Source: Pseudomonas nitroreducens NBRC 12694 (lineage in GTDB: Bacteria; Pseudomonadota; Gammaproteobacteria; Pseudomonadales; Pseudomonadaceae). Taken from it: 64,000 nucleotides of DNA. Positions 52,357 to 61,347 of this stretch are shown here, piece after piece. A program made the translations under genes and the position numbers. The notes beneath the pieces were generated by a model. It ran no database searches and was not told the DNA's origin. It saw only the letters and a list, made by a program, of their open reading frames with translations. Every line of letters begins with the position of its first letter. Position 1 is the first letter of the stretch. Location: assembly GCF_002091755.1 (NCBI RefSeq), contig NZ_BDAI01000013.1, positions 62,001-126,000 of the forward strand, written 5' to 3'.

Positions 52357-53733
52357 TCAATTCGCAGCGGCTGTGGTGCTGTTCAGCGGCGCGGCGGCTT
52401 CGGGCCGGGCCCGTTGCTCTTCGCCCAGGCTGCGGCGGAAATGCTTGCGACCGCTGCCCAGCAGCCACAGGCAGAGCAGCCCGGCGAGGGTGACAATGAT
52501 GCCGATGGAGGAGCCGACGGCCTTCGGGTCCTTGAAGTAGTGGTCGGTGAGCAGAGCCACCAGCGTGGTGCCGACGCCCAGGCCGATCAGGTTGGAGACC
52601 AGCAGGAACAGCGCCGACACCTGCGCGCGCAGGCGGTTGGGCGTGAGCACCTGCATGGCGGCCGCCGAGGTGGAGATGCAGAAGGCGCAGAAGAACATCG
52701 CCGGGCCCATCAGCAGCACCGACAACTGCAGGTTACCGGCTGTCACGGAGCCGATGACGAAAGGAATGGTGCAGGCGGCGCCGAGCATGCCGCTGATCAG
52801 CGCGGCGTCGCTGCGCCCGCGCTTCTGCAGCCCGTCCACCAGCCAGCCGGCGCAGAACACCCCGGCAGTGTTGAGCACCAGCAGGATGCCGCCGAGGATG
52901 TAGCCCACCTCCAGTGGCGACAGGCCGTATTGGCGGATGTACATGGCCGGTGCCCAGCCCATCAGCGCGTACTGGCACATGGCGAAGAAGGAGAAGCCCA
53001 GGTAGTGGCAGGCGAAAGTGGCGCGATGGCGGCGCAGGAAACGCAGTCCGTCACGAACCGTTGCCTTTTGTTCCCGATCGCCCAGCTTGCGCTCCGGGTC
53101 GCGGATGGTCAGCGCGATCAGCAGCGCCACCAGCACGCCGGGCAGGCCGACGATGAAGAATGCGATCTGCCAGGAGCGCACCTGGCCCAGCCAGCCCAGG
53201 TCGATGGCCGGCACGTCGCGCAGCGCCTCGATCACGTAGCCGCCGACCAGGAAGGCCAGGCCACCGCCGAGGAAGGCACCCATGGAGTAAAGCCCCAGTG
53301 CGCGGCCGAGCTTTTCCTTGGGGAACAGGTCGCTGAGCATCGAATAGGTCGCCGGAGTCAGCGCGGCCTCGCCGACGCCCACGCTCATGCGCGCCAGGAA
53401 CATCTGCACGAAGTTCTTCGACAGCCCGCACGCGGCGGTGGCGATGCTCCAGAAGGCCACGCCGATGGCGATGATCCTGACCCGCGAGGAGCGGTCGGCG
53501 AGGTAGGCAATGGGCAGGCCCATGAAGGCATAGAACAGCGAGAAGGCCAGCCCGCTGAGCAGGCTGAACTGGGTGTCGCTGATCTGCAGATCGGCTTTGA
53601 TCGGCTCGATCATCAGCGAGAGGATCTGCCGATCAACGAAGGAGAAGATGTAGGCCACCATGCATAGCACGACGACATACCAGGAATAACGGGAAGCACG
53701 GACGGATAGCGGGTGGGGAGATTGCGGGTTCAC
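52357..53733 (-). CDS. MFS transporter, spinster type
   Basis: 458 residues from a GTG at 53733 with CAGGAG upstream; an earlier in-frame ATG has no such site. Twelve membrane helices, with VDRQILSLMIEPIKADLQISDTQFSLLSG in the first pair and LADRSSRVRI as the loop 2-3 signature, as in spinster-like and hexuronate/aromatic-acid carriers. It is paired with an OprD porin. The substrate is unknown; an organic acid or aromatic acid is likely. Confidence 0.88.
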   Translation of the reverse strand: MNPQSPHPLSVRASRYSWYVVVLCMVAYIFSFVDRQILSLMIEPIKADLQISDTQFSLLSGLAFSLFYAFMGLPIAYLADRSSRVRIIAIGVAFWSIATAACGLSKNFVQMFLARMSVGVGEAALTPATYSMLSDLFPKEKLGRALGLYSMGAFLGGGLAFLVGGYVIEALRDVPAIDLGWLGQVRSWQIAFFIVGLPGVLVALLIALTIRDPERKLGDREQKATVRDGLRFLRRHRATFACHYLGFSFFAMCQYALMGWAPAMYIRQYGLSPLEVGYILGGILLVLNTAGVFCAGWLVDGLQKRGRSDAALISGMLGAACTIPFVIGSVTAGNLQLSVLLMGPAMFFCAFCISTSAAAMQVLTPNRLRAQVSALFLLVSNLIGLGVGTTLVALLTDHYFKDPKAVGSSIGIIVTLAGLLCLWLLGSGRKHFRRSLGEEQRARPEAAAPLNSTTAAAN

Positions 53734-53955
53734 GGTTACTGGCTCCTGAAGCGGGTGAAGGCAGATGGCCAAGCACGTCGAGCTCGTTGTTGTTGTAGGT
53801 AACCAGGCGCCTCTGTACGCAAGGCAGGGGCGGCCGAAAGTGTCTGATTGCGTGACACGATTTTTTGTTTGCCTGCCGCTTTCACGGCAGTGCACGCAAG
53901 ACTAGGGAAGGGGAGAGCGGGGAGTAATCGGGGCGAGCCCCAGCATTGCGGAGAC

Positions 53956-53979
53956 TTCCCCCTAGGGGGCTAGGGGGAA
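53956..53979. terminator. Inverted repeat downstream of the small membrane protein
   Basis: A 10-bp inverted repeat TTCCCCCTAG / CTAGGGGGAA with a 4-nt GGGG loop. It sits 27 bases beyond the end of the gene at 54006 and on the plus strand is followed by TCTTTA. A terminator role is likely but the T-run is weak. The rest of 53734-54005 shows no gene. Confidence 0.45.
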
Positions 53980-54005
53980 TCTTTAGGTGATGTGCGGAGG
54001 ATGAT

Positions 54006-54482
54006 TCAGATCAGTCCGAACAGAGCCAGGACAAAGGCTCCGCCGAAGACCACGGCCATGACGGCGAGGAGGAACAGCAGGCTGACGCCGAAAGCGCGCC
54101 AGTTGGAGGCGAACTGGCCACCCTGGGCCGCATGCTGCTCGACGGCGCCGCCGGTGTGCTGCTTGGCGTAGTGATACATGCCGAAGACGGCGGCAATGTT
54201 GATGGGGGTGGCGGGGACGCTATCCGGCAGGAACATGCCCAGCAGGAAGATCGCAATGAGGGCGCCGATCCCGGTGATCCAGGCGTTGCGCACCTGGGCG
54301 TGGCGGCCCAGACGTTTGAGGTTCTGGACGATGATCCAGGCTCCGGCGACCGGCGTGCCGAAGAAGGTGGCGATGCCCACGGCGGCGAGACGGTAGAGCG
54401 GTTCGCCCGTGGCGACGGCGGGGCCGTCCTGAAGTACGGCGGCGGGCGTCTGGAAAGGGTTGTCCTGCGATGTATCGGTCAT
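54006..54482 (-). CDS. Small multi-pass membrane protein, function unknown
   Basis: 158 residues. An N-terminal soluble stretch precedes helices near 36-52, 68-84 and 130-155; a shorter hydrophobic stretch lies near 93-105. Sequence such as TGIGALIAIFLLGMFLPDSVPATPIN is not assigned to a known function. It lies just after leuA on the same strand, separated by the leuA terminator. A similar gene occurs beside leuA in P. aeruginosa. Confidence 0.75.
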   Translation of the reverse strand: MTDTSQDNPFQTPAAVLQDGPAVATGEPLYRLAAVGIATFFGTPVAGAWIIVQNLKRLGRHAQVRNAWITGIGALIAIFLLGMFLPDSVPATPINIAAVFGMYHYAKQHTGGAVEQHAAQGGQFASNWRAFGVSLLFLLAVMAVVFGGAFVLALFGLI

Positions 54483-54503
54483 GTTTTCACTCCGTTGAAA
54501 ACA

Positions 54504-54530
54504 GCCCCGGACGCACGAGGCGTCCGGGGC
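54504..54530 (-). terminator. Intrinsic terminator after leuA
   Basis: An 11-bp perfect stem GCCCCGGACGC / GCGTCCGGGGC with a 5-nt ACGAG loop. On the minus strand it is followed by TGTTTTC. Confidence 0.85.
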
Positions 54531-54555
54531 AAAGGGGACTGCTTTATTACCGGGC

Positions 54556-56226
54556 TTACGCGGCTTTCGCGTGGCCCAGCGTCACCGCACGGTTCAGGGC
54601 GCTGAACAGCGCGCGGAAACTGGCGGTGGTGATGTTTTCATCGATGCCGATGCCGTGCAGCGAACGACCACCCTCGACGCGCAGTTCGATGTAGGCGGCC
54701 GCGCGGGCGTTGGTGCCGGCGCCGATGGCGTGCTCGTTGTAGTCCATGATCTCGACATCCACCGGCAGCGAGGCAACCAGGGCTTCCAGGGTGCCCTTGC
54801 CCTTGCCGTGCCAACGGTGCTGTTCGCCCTTGTGAGTCACGTCGATGTCGATGGCGCAGATACCGTTCTCTTCCTGCAGGCGGTAGTTCTTCAGGCCGAA
54901 CGGGGAGACGGCCTGCAGGTACTCGGTCTGCAGCAGGGTGTAGATCTGCTCGGCGGTCATTTCCAGGCCGAGGCGGTCGGTCTCGTTCTGCACGACCTGG
55001 CTGAACTCGATCTGCATGCGGCGCGGCAGGCTGATGCCGTATTCCTGTTCGAGCAGGAAGGTGATGCCGCCCTTGCCGGACTGGCTGTTCACACGGATCA
55101 CCGCTTCGTAGCTGCGGCCGATGTCCGCCGGGTCGATCGGCAGGTACGGCACTTCCCACACGGCGTCGTCTTTCTGCTGGGCGAAGCCCTTGCGGATGGC
55201 GTCCTGGTGGGAGCCGGAGAAGGCGGTGTGGACCAGGTCGCCCACGTACGGGTGGCGCGGGTGCACCGGAATCTGGTTGCACTCTTCCACCACCTTGCGC
55301 ACGGCGTCGATGTCGGAGAAGTCCAGCTCGGGGTCGATGCCCTGGGTGTACATGTTCAGCGCCATGGTCACCAGGCACAGGTTGCCGGTGCGCTCGCCGT
55401 TGCCGAACAGGCAGCCTTCGACGCGGTCGGCACCGGCCATCAGCGCCAGTTCCGACGCGGCTACGCCCGTGCCACGGTCATTGTGGGTGTGCAGGCTGAT
55501 CAGCACGCTGTCACGCTTGTTGATCTGGCGGCCGAACCACTCGATCTGGTCGGCATAGTTGTTCGGCGTGGCGCACTCGACGGTGGCAGGCAGATTGAGG
55601 ATCAGACGGTTCGCCGGGGTCGGCTGGAACACGTCGATCACCGCGTTGCACACCTCGACGGCGAAATCGGTCTCGGTGGAGCTGAACACCTCCGGCGAGT
55701 ACTCGAAGCCCCACTGGGTTTCCGGCGCGGCGGCGGCCAGGCGCTTGATGGTCTGGCCAGCGGCCACGGCGATGGCTTTCACGCCGGCCTTGTCCTGGTT
55801 GAAGACGATCTTGCGGAAGCTCGGTGCGCAGGCGTTGTAGTAGTGGACGATGGCTTTCTTCGCGCCCTTGAGGGACTCGAAGGTGCGCTCGATGAGGTCA
55901 TCGCGAGCCTGGGTCAGTACCTGGATGGTGACGTCATCGGGAATATGGCCGCCCTCGATCAGCTCACGAACGAAGTCGAAGTCGGTCTGCGAGGCGGACG
56001 GGAAGCCCACTTCGATTTCCTTCAGGCCGACCTGCACCAGGCACTTGAAGAAGCGCATCTTCTTCTCGGCGTCCATCGGCTCGATCAGGGACTGGTTGCC
56101 GTCGCGCAGGTCGGTGGACAACCAGATCGGCGCCTTGTCGATGATCTTGTCCGGCCAGGTACGGTCGGGCAGGGTGATCTGGGTGAAGGCGCGGTATTTC
56201 TTCGACGGGTCTTTCAACATGCTCAT
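54556..56226 (-). CDS. leuA: LeuA, 2-isopropylmalate synthase
   Basis: 556 residues from the ATG at 56226 (AAGGA upstream), the longer LeuA type 2 seen in pseudomonads. It condenses 2-ketoisovalerate with acetyl-CoA, the first step to leucine. The HMGL-like barrel has WLSTDLRDGNQSLIEPM, HTHNDRGTGVAASELAL and NGERTGN. The C-terminal LeuA dimer domain (about 430-550) binds leucine for feedback. A leucine-rich leader ORF lies upstream, suggesting control by attenuation. Confidence 0.97.
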   Translation of the reverse strand: MSMLKDPSKKYRAFTQITLPDRTWPDKIIDKAPIWLSTDLRDGNQSLIEPMDAEKKMRFFKCLVQVGLKEIEVGFPSASQTDFDFVRELIEGGHIPDDVTIQVLTQARDDLIERTFESLKGAKKAIVHYYNACAPSFRKIVFNQDKAGVKAIAVAAGQTIKRLAAAAPETQWGFEYSPEVFSSTETDFAVEVCNAVIDVFQPTPANRLILNLPATVECATPNNYADQIEWFGRQINKRDSVLISLHTHNDRGTGVAASELALMAGADRVEGCLFGNGERTGNLCLVTMALNMYTQGIDPELDFSDIDAVRKVVEECNQIPVHPRHPYVGDLVHTAFSGSHQDAIRKGFAQQKDDAVWEVPYLPIDPADIGRSYEAVIRVNSQSGKGGITFLLEQEYGISLPRRMQIEFSQVVQNETDRLGLEMTAEQIYTLLQTEYLQAVSPFGLKNYRLQEENGICAIDIDVTHKGEQHRWHGKGKGTLEALVASLPVDVEIMDYNEHAIGAGTNARAAAYIELRVEGGRSLHGIGIDENITTASFRALFSALNRAVTLGHAKAA

Positions 56227-56304
56227 GAGCGGAATCCTTGTTCTCTGCGGCCTGCGGGGCCGGCGCATAAAAATCTGAATGAGGCGAAACCGGGGGAGGG
56301 GGGC

Positions 56305-56382
56305 TCAGCCACGCAGTCGCGGGCTGACCAGGCGCAGGCAGGCGTGTTGGCGAAGCAGGATGAGGGTGTGTGCGGTTTTCAT
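56305..56382 (-). CDS. Leucine-rich leader peptide of leuA
   Basis: 25 residues, MKTAHTLILLRQHACLRLVS plus PRLRG. Six of 25 residues are Leu, with LILL together. It ends about 78 bases before the leuA start, and a GC-rich stem (CGGCC / GGCCG) lies in between. A short Leu-rich reading frame at this place fits a ribosome-stalling attenuator for leucine biosynthesis. No good Shine-Dalgarno is seen, so translation is not certain. Confidence 0.55.
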   Translation of the reverse strand: MKTAHTLILLRQHACLRLVSPRLRG

Positions 56383-56626
56383 GAGTGCCAAGCTAAAGGC
56401 CTGGAAGACCAATGGCAAGCATTTGGGGAAATTTGGTAGAAATAGTCTCTGGAGAATGTCCTGTGAGATTAAATTGTTTGAATAATTGATTTTGAGCAAT
56501 TTTTCCTAGCGCTTAACGCTGTGCTTAACTGATTCTGCGTCTACTTGCCGCAGCGGAGCTTTGTCACTCCATGCGATCATTGCGCACCTCGCCTCAGGCG
56601 GGGCCCACCATCCCCAAGGACATTTC

Positions 56627-57085
56627 GTGACCCGTCGCACGCGACAAGGCGTAGGAACCTGGCTGGCGCTGTTCGCCATGCTGATGATCTATGTCGGCCC
56701 GCTGGTTTCCCAGTCGATGCCGATGGATCACGCCATGCCTATGGATCACGTCATGCCGATGGAGCATGGCAAGGCCATGGACCATGGTGCGGCGGTCGCC
56801 GCCATGGACGAGATGGCCTGTTCGGACGGGCACCGGGCTGCTGCACAACACGCGGCACCGACTTCCCACGGCGAGCAACCGCTCACCGCCGACGCCTTCA
56901 TGGAGAAGTGCGGCTACTGCAGCCTGCTGATCCACAGCCCGCCGCTGACGCCGCCACCGGTTCTGCTCGATCACAGCATGCCGGTCGCTGGGGCCCCTGT
57001 CGCACAGCTCTCCTCCTCTAGTATTCCCGCCTCGCCGGTCTTCCCCGGCGCCCGCTCGCGCGCACCTCCTGCCCTGATCGGCTGA
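56627..57085 (+). CDS. DUF2946 protein with Met/His-rich metal-binding segment
   Basis: 152 residues from a GTG at 56627 with AAGGA 6 nt upstream; an ATG at 56561 lies in frame earlier. One N-terminal helix (about 10-29) exports or anchors it. Residues 31-53 repeat MPMDH-type units (three near copies), a typical Cu(I) or Cu(II)-binding pattern. The CGYC pair near 95-98 is the DUF2946 signature. It directly precedes oprC, so a periplasmic copper-binding helper is likely. Confidence 0.8.
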   Translation: MTRRTRQGVGTWLALFAMLMIYVGPLVSQSMPMDHAMPMDHVMPMEHGKAMDHGAAVAAMDEMACSDGHRAAAQHAAPTSHGEQPLTADAFMEKCGYCSLLIHSPPLTPPPVLLDHSMPVAGAPVAQLSSSSIPASPVFPGARSRAPPALIG

Positions 57086-57190
57086 CCCGCAATCCCGACT
57101 CCCCGACCCCGGCGCGGATGCCTGCATTCGCTTGCGCGCCGTGCGAGTACGCGTGGAGCGGGCGTCATCACCGATCATGGAATTAATGGA

Positions 57191-59287
57191 ATGTCCCGCA
57201 TGCAAATGCGCCGTCGGCAACGTGCCGTCGGCTTGCGCGCCCTGTGCGCGCTGACCGCCCTTGGCGGTTTCACTGCCGTCCCGGCGATGGCCGAAGAGGA
57301 AGATCACTCTTCGCATGTCACCGAACTGTCGCCCAGCGTCATTACCGCCGTGGCGCAGAGTTCGCCGCTGACCATCGTCACCGACCCCAAGCAGCCGCGT
57401 CAGCCGATCCCCGCCAGCGACGGCGCCGATTATCTCAAGACCATTCCCGGCTTCTCCGCCATCCGCAACGGCGGCACCAACGGTGACCCGGTGCTGCGCG
57501 GCATGTTCGGCTCGCGCCTGAACATCCTCACCAACGGCACCACCATGCTCGGTGCCTGCCCGGCACGGATGGACGCGCCCACCTCTTATATCTCGCCGGA
57601 AACCTTCGACAAGCTCACCGTGGTCAAGGGCCCGGAGACCGTGATCTGGGGCCCCGGCGCCTCGGCCGGCACCATCCGCTTCGACCGTGAGCCGGAGCGC
57701 TTCGGCGAACTGGGCACGCGAATCAACGGCAGCCTCACCGCCGGCTCCAACGGCCGCTTCGACCGCGTGCTGGACGCCGCCGCCGGTGGACCGCTGGGCT
57801 ACGTGCGGGTCATCGGCAACAAGTCGCAGTCCGATGACTACGAGGACGGCAGCGGCAACACCGTGCCCTCGCGCTGGAACAAGTGGAACGGCGACGTGGC
57901 CGTGGGCTGGACGCCGGACGCCGACACCCTGGTCGAGCTCACCGCCGGCAAGGGCGACGGTGAAGCGCGTTACGCCGGACGCGGCATGGATGGCTCGCAG
58001 TTCAAGCGCGAGAGCCTCGGCCTGCGCTTCGAGAAGTCCAACATCGGCGAAGTGCTCGACAAGCTGGAGGCGCAGGTCTACTACAACTACGCCGACCACG
58101 TGATGGACAACTACAGCCTGCGCACGCCGTCGGGCATGGGCATGATGGCCGGCCCGATGGCTTCCAACGTCGACCGCCGGACCCTCGGCGGGCGCCTGGC
58201 CGCCACCTGGCGCTGGGACGACTTCAAGTTGATCACCGGCGTTGACGCGCAGACCAACGAGCACCGCGAACGCTCCGGCATGGGTATCAATACTTATGAC
58301 GAGCAGCCGTGGGACAAGGATGCCGTTTTCCACAACTACGGCGCCTTTGGCGAGCTGACCTGGTACGCCGCCGACCGCGACCGCGTGATCACCGGTGCGC
58401 GCCTGGACCGCGCCTCGGTCAAGGATTATCGGCAGAGCACCGGCTCGGGGATGATGGCGATGCCCAACCCCACGGCCGACGACACCCGCGCCGACACGCT
58501 GCCCAGCGGCTTCGCGCGCTATGAGCACGACCTGGCCGACACGCCGACCACGCTCTATGTCGGCCTTGGCCACGTGCAGCGCTTCCCCGACTACTGGGAG
58601 CTGTTCTCCCCGGACAAGGGACCGACCGGCTCGGTCAATGCCTTCGACAGCATCAAGCCGGAGAAAACCACCCAGCTGGACTTCGGCGCGCAGTACGAGG
58701 ACGAGAAGCTCAAGGCCTGGGCGTCCGGCTATGTCGGCGTGATCCGCGACTACATCCTGTTCGACTACATGCCCGGCGGCATGATGGGCCGCACCTCCCA
58801 GGCGCGGAACGTCGATGCACGGATCATGGGTGGCGAACTGGGCGCGGCTTACGCGCTGACCAGCAACTGGACCGCCGACGGCACCCTGGCATACGCCTGG
58901 GGCAAGAACACTACCGACGACACCGCGCTGCCGCAGATGCCGCCGCTGGAGGCGCGTTTCGGCCTGAGCTACGAGGAAGGCGACTGGAGCGCCGGCGGTC
59001 TCTGGCGCGTGGTCGCGCGCCAGGGCCGCATCGCCGAGAACCAGGGCAACGTGGTGGGTTACGACTTCGACGAAAGCCCCGGTTTCGCGGTGTTCTCTCT
59101 CAACGGCGCGTACAAGCTGAGCAAGAACCTCAAGGTCAGCACCGGCGTCGACAACCTGTTCGACAAGGACTACGCCGAGCACCTGAATCTGGCGGGCAAC
59201 GCCGGCTTCGGCTACCCGGCCAACGACCCCGAATCGATCCACGAGCCGGGGCGCACGTTCTGGACCAAAGTGGACTTCTCGTTCTAA
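57191..59287 (+). CDS. oprC: OprC, TonB-dependent copper receptor
   Basis: 698 residues. A signal peptide (about 1-35) precedes the plug domain, where NGTTMLGACPARMDAPTSY carries the Cys and Met four residues apart that bind copper in P. aeruginosa OprC. A 22-strand barrel follows and the chain ends in Phe (VDFSF). It imports copper. The order DUF2946-oprC-PepSY-PCuAC is kept from related species. Confidence 0.95.
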   Translation: MSRMQMRRRQRAVGLRALCALTALGGFTAVPAMAEEEDHSSHVTELSPSVITAVAQSSPLTIVTDPKQPRQPIPASDGADYLKTIPGFSAIRNGGTNGDPVLRGMFGSRLNILTNGTTMLGACPARMDAPTSYISPETFDKLTVVKGPETVIWGPGASAGTIRFDREPERFGELGTRINGSLTAGSNGRFDRVLDAAAGGPLGYVRVIGNKSQSDDYEDGSGNTVPSRWNKWNGDVAVGWTPDADTLVELTAGKGDGEARYAGRGMDGSQFKRESLGLRFEKSNIGEVLDKLEAQVYYNYADHVMDNYSLRTPSGMGMMAGPMASNVDRRTLGGRLAATWRWDDFKLITGVDAQTNEHRERSGMGINTYDEQPWDKDAVFHNYGAFGELTWYAADRDRVITGARLDRASVKDYRQSTGSGMMAMPNPTADDTRADTLPSGFARYEHDLADTPTTLYVGLGHVQRFPDYWELFSPDKGPTGSVNAFDSIKPEKTTQLDFGAQYEDEKLKAWASGYVGVIRDYILFDYMPGGMMGRTSQARNVDARIMGGELGAAYALTSNWTADGTLAYAWGKNTTDDTALPQMPPLEARFGLSYEEGDWSAGGLWRVVARQGRIAENQGNVVGYDFDESPGFAVFSLNGAYKLSKNLKVSTGVDNLFDKDYAEHLNLAGNAGFGYPANDPESIHEPGRTFWTKVDFSF

Positions 59288-59296
59288 TGCCCGACC

Positions 59297-59317
59297 GGCC
59301 CCCGCCCGTCGGGGGCC
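59297..59317 (+). other. Hairpin between oprC and the PepSY gene
   Basis: An 8-bp stem GGCCCCCG / CGGGGGCC with a 5-nt loop, followed by TCCTTGCG. It may partly terminate the oprC transcript and lower expression of the genes after it. Confidence 0.5.
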
Positions 59318-59340
59318 TCCTTGCGTGAGGAGATCAACGA

Positions 59341-60711
59341 ATGCAGCACAAGACATTCGATTTCTACAACCTGGCCTGGCGCTGGCACTTCTATGCCGGG
59401 CTGTTCGTCGCGCCGTTCATGATCCTGCTGTCGCTCACCGGCATCATCTACCTGTTCAAGCCGCAGCTCGATCCGCTGATGTACAGCGACCTGCTGACGG
59501 TGAAACCGGGCGAGGTGCGCCTGTCCGCCGATGAGCAACTGATGCACCTGCATCACCAGAACCCGCAGTTGCAGGTCAGCCAGTATTTGCCGGCACCGGC
59601 CGCCGACCGCAGCGCGCAGTTCGTCACCCAGCTCGATGGGCGCGAAGTGAATGCCTTCGTCGATCCGTACAGCGGCAAGCTGCTCGGCGTGCAGGATGCC
59701 AAGTCCAATTTGCAGGCCATGGCTCGCGCGCTGCACGGCGAGCTGATGATCGGCACTGTCGGCGACCGACTGATCGAGCTGGCCGCTGGCTGGGGCATCG
59801 TGCTCGTCGTCTCCGGCCTTTATCTGTGGTGGCCGCGCAAGCGTTCGCTGCGCGTGCTGCTCTGGCCGGACCTGTCCCGCAGCGGCCGTGCGCTCTGGCG
59901 TGAAGTCCATGTGGTGGTTGGTTTCTGGGGCTCGCTGCTGATGCTGTTCATGCTGCTCACTGGCATGACCTGGACAGGCTTCTGGGGCAAATCCTTCGCC
60001 GACGTGTGGAACCGCTTCCCGGTGGCCATGTGGAACGACGTGCCGAAGTCGGACCTGGAAGCGCGCACGCTCAACGAAGCGCACCGCCAGACCATCCCGT
60101 GGGCGATGGAAAACACCCCGATGCCGATGTCCGGCGGCGCCCATGCCGAGCACATGGCCCACGGCTCCGGCGGTATGGCGATGCCGCAGATCAGCCTGCA
60201 ACAAGTGGTCGACATTGCGGACAAGGCCGGCGTGACGCCGGGCTACTCCATCGCATTGCCCAAGGGCGAGCAAGGCGTGTTCACCGTCTCGGTGTTCGCC
60301 GACGACTCGCGCAACGACGCCACCCTGCACATCGACCAGTACACCGGCAAGGTGCTCGCCGACGTGCGCTGGAAGGACTACGGGCTGGTGGCCAAGGGCG
60401 TCGAGTCCGGCGTGATGCTGCATGAGGGCAAGATGTTCGGCCTGTTCAACCAACTGCTCATGCTCGGCGTCTGCCTGATGATCCTGCTCAGCGCCGTCAG
60501 CGGCCTGTGGATATGGTGGAAGCGCCGTCCGCAGGGGCGACTCGGCGTGCCGCCGATGCCGCACGCGCTGCCGGTATGGAAGGGCGGGGTGGCGCTCATG
60601 ATCATCCTCGGTGTCGCCTTCCCGCTGGTGGGCGCGTCGCTGCTGCTGGTGTGGGCGCTGGACTGGGCGGTGCTGTCGCGCCTCAAGTCGCGCAGCCCGG
60701 CGCTGGGTTGA
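59341..60711 (+). CDS. PepSY-associated membrane protein
   Basis: 456 residues. Four main membrane helices: near 20-40, 142-160, 195-215 and 370-390, with another at the end near 425-445. Two PepSY domains face the periplasm. YNLAWRWHFYAGLFVAPFMILLSLTGIIYLF is the typical start. A Met/His-rich stretch near 260-280 could bind copper. Such proteins often act as metal or haem reductases or transport partners beside TonB receptors. Confidence 0.85.
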   Translation: MQHKTFDFYNLAWRWHFYAGLFVAPFMILLSLTGIIYLFKPQLDPLMYSDLLTVKPGEVRLSADEQLMHLHHQNPQLQVSQYLPAPAADRSAQFVTQLDGREVNAFVDPYSGKLLGVQDAKSNLQAMARALHGELMIGTVGDRLIELAAGWGIVLVVSGLYLWWPRKRSLRVLLWPDLSRSGRALWREVHVVVGFWGSLLMLFMLLTGMTWTGFWGKSFADVWNRFPVAMWNDVPKSDLEARTLNEAHRQTIPWAMENTPMPMSGGAHAEHMAHGSGGMAMPQISLQQVVDIADKAGVTPGYSIALPKGEQGVFTVSVFADDSRNDATLHIDQYTGKVLADVRWKDYGLVAKGVESGVMLHEGKMFGLFNQLLMLGVCLMILLSAVSGLWIWWKRRPQGRLGVPPMPHALPVWKGGVALMIILGVAFPLVGASLLLVWALDWAVLSRLKSRSPALG

Positions 60712-60840
60712 TGCGTGCGCTGTTCAACCCTGACGCCTGCCGCGAGGCAGGCTATGCTGCGGCGCGATCGTTTCGTCCGCCGCCCGATGTTTTGCCGCCG
60801 ATCCGGCGGAACCGATCACAAGCCAACTGGAGTCTCGAAC

Positions 60841-61347
60841 ATGCGTAAAACCCTGCTCGCTTTCGCTGTCCTGCTGGGCTTCTCCGGGGCCGCCATGGCC
60901 CACGAATACGAGGCTGGCAACCTGCACATCGACCATCCCTGGTCGCTGTTGCTGCCGGCCAACTCGGTGAACGGCGCGGCCTACTTCATCGTGCAGAACC
61001 ACGGCAAGGACGCGGACCGCCTGCTCGGCGCCGACACCGACCGCGCCGCCAGCGCCGAAATCCACCAGCACGTGGAGAAGGACGGCATGATGAAAATGCA
61101 GAAAGTCGAGGGCGTGGATATTCCTGCCGGCGGCAAGGTCGTCTTCGCGCCTGGCCAGTACCACCTGATGCTGTTCGGCCTGAAGAAGCCGCTCACCGAT
61201 GGCGAGCGCTTTCCGCTGACCCTGCACTTCCAGAAGGCCGGCGACGTGAAGGTCGAGATCGCCGTGCAGAAAGAAGCCCCACTCTCTAAAGGAACAGAAG
61301 GGGGCACCGACATGGGCCACGACATGCACGGCATGCAGATGAACTGA
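60841..61347 (+). CDS. PCuAC-type periplasmic copper chaperone
   Basis: 168 residues from the ATG at 60841. The signal peptide ends near residue 20 (AMA). The DUF461/PCuAC fold is evident from HEYEAGNLHIDHPW, AAYFIVQNHG, EIHQHVEKDGMMKMQKV and GQYHLMLFGLKKPL, which place the H(M)X10MX21HXM copper ligands. The C-terminal tail (MGHDMHGMQMN) adds further Met and His. It probably receives copper brought in by OprC. Confidence 0.92.
   Translation: MRKTLLAFAVLLGFSGAAMAHEYEAGNLHIDHPWSLLLPANSVNGAAYFIVQNHGKDADRLLGADTDRAASAEIHQHVEKDGMMKMQKVEGVDIPAGGKVVFAPGQYHLMLFGLKKPLTDGERFPLTLHFQKAGDVKVEIAVQKEAPLSKGTEGGTDMGHDMHGMQMN

Noticed and set aside
56594..59356. 920-codon open frame on the minus strand across oprC
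   Set aside because: Antisense shadow of oprC and the DUF2946 gene; no family pattern, low-complexity His/Arg/Gly-rich translation.
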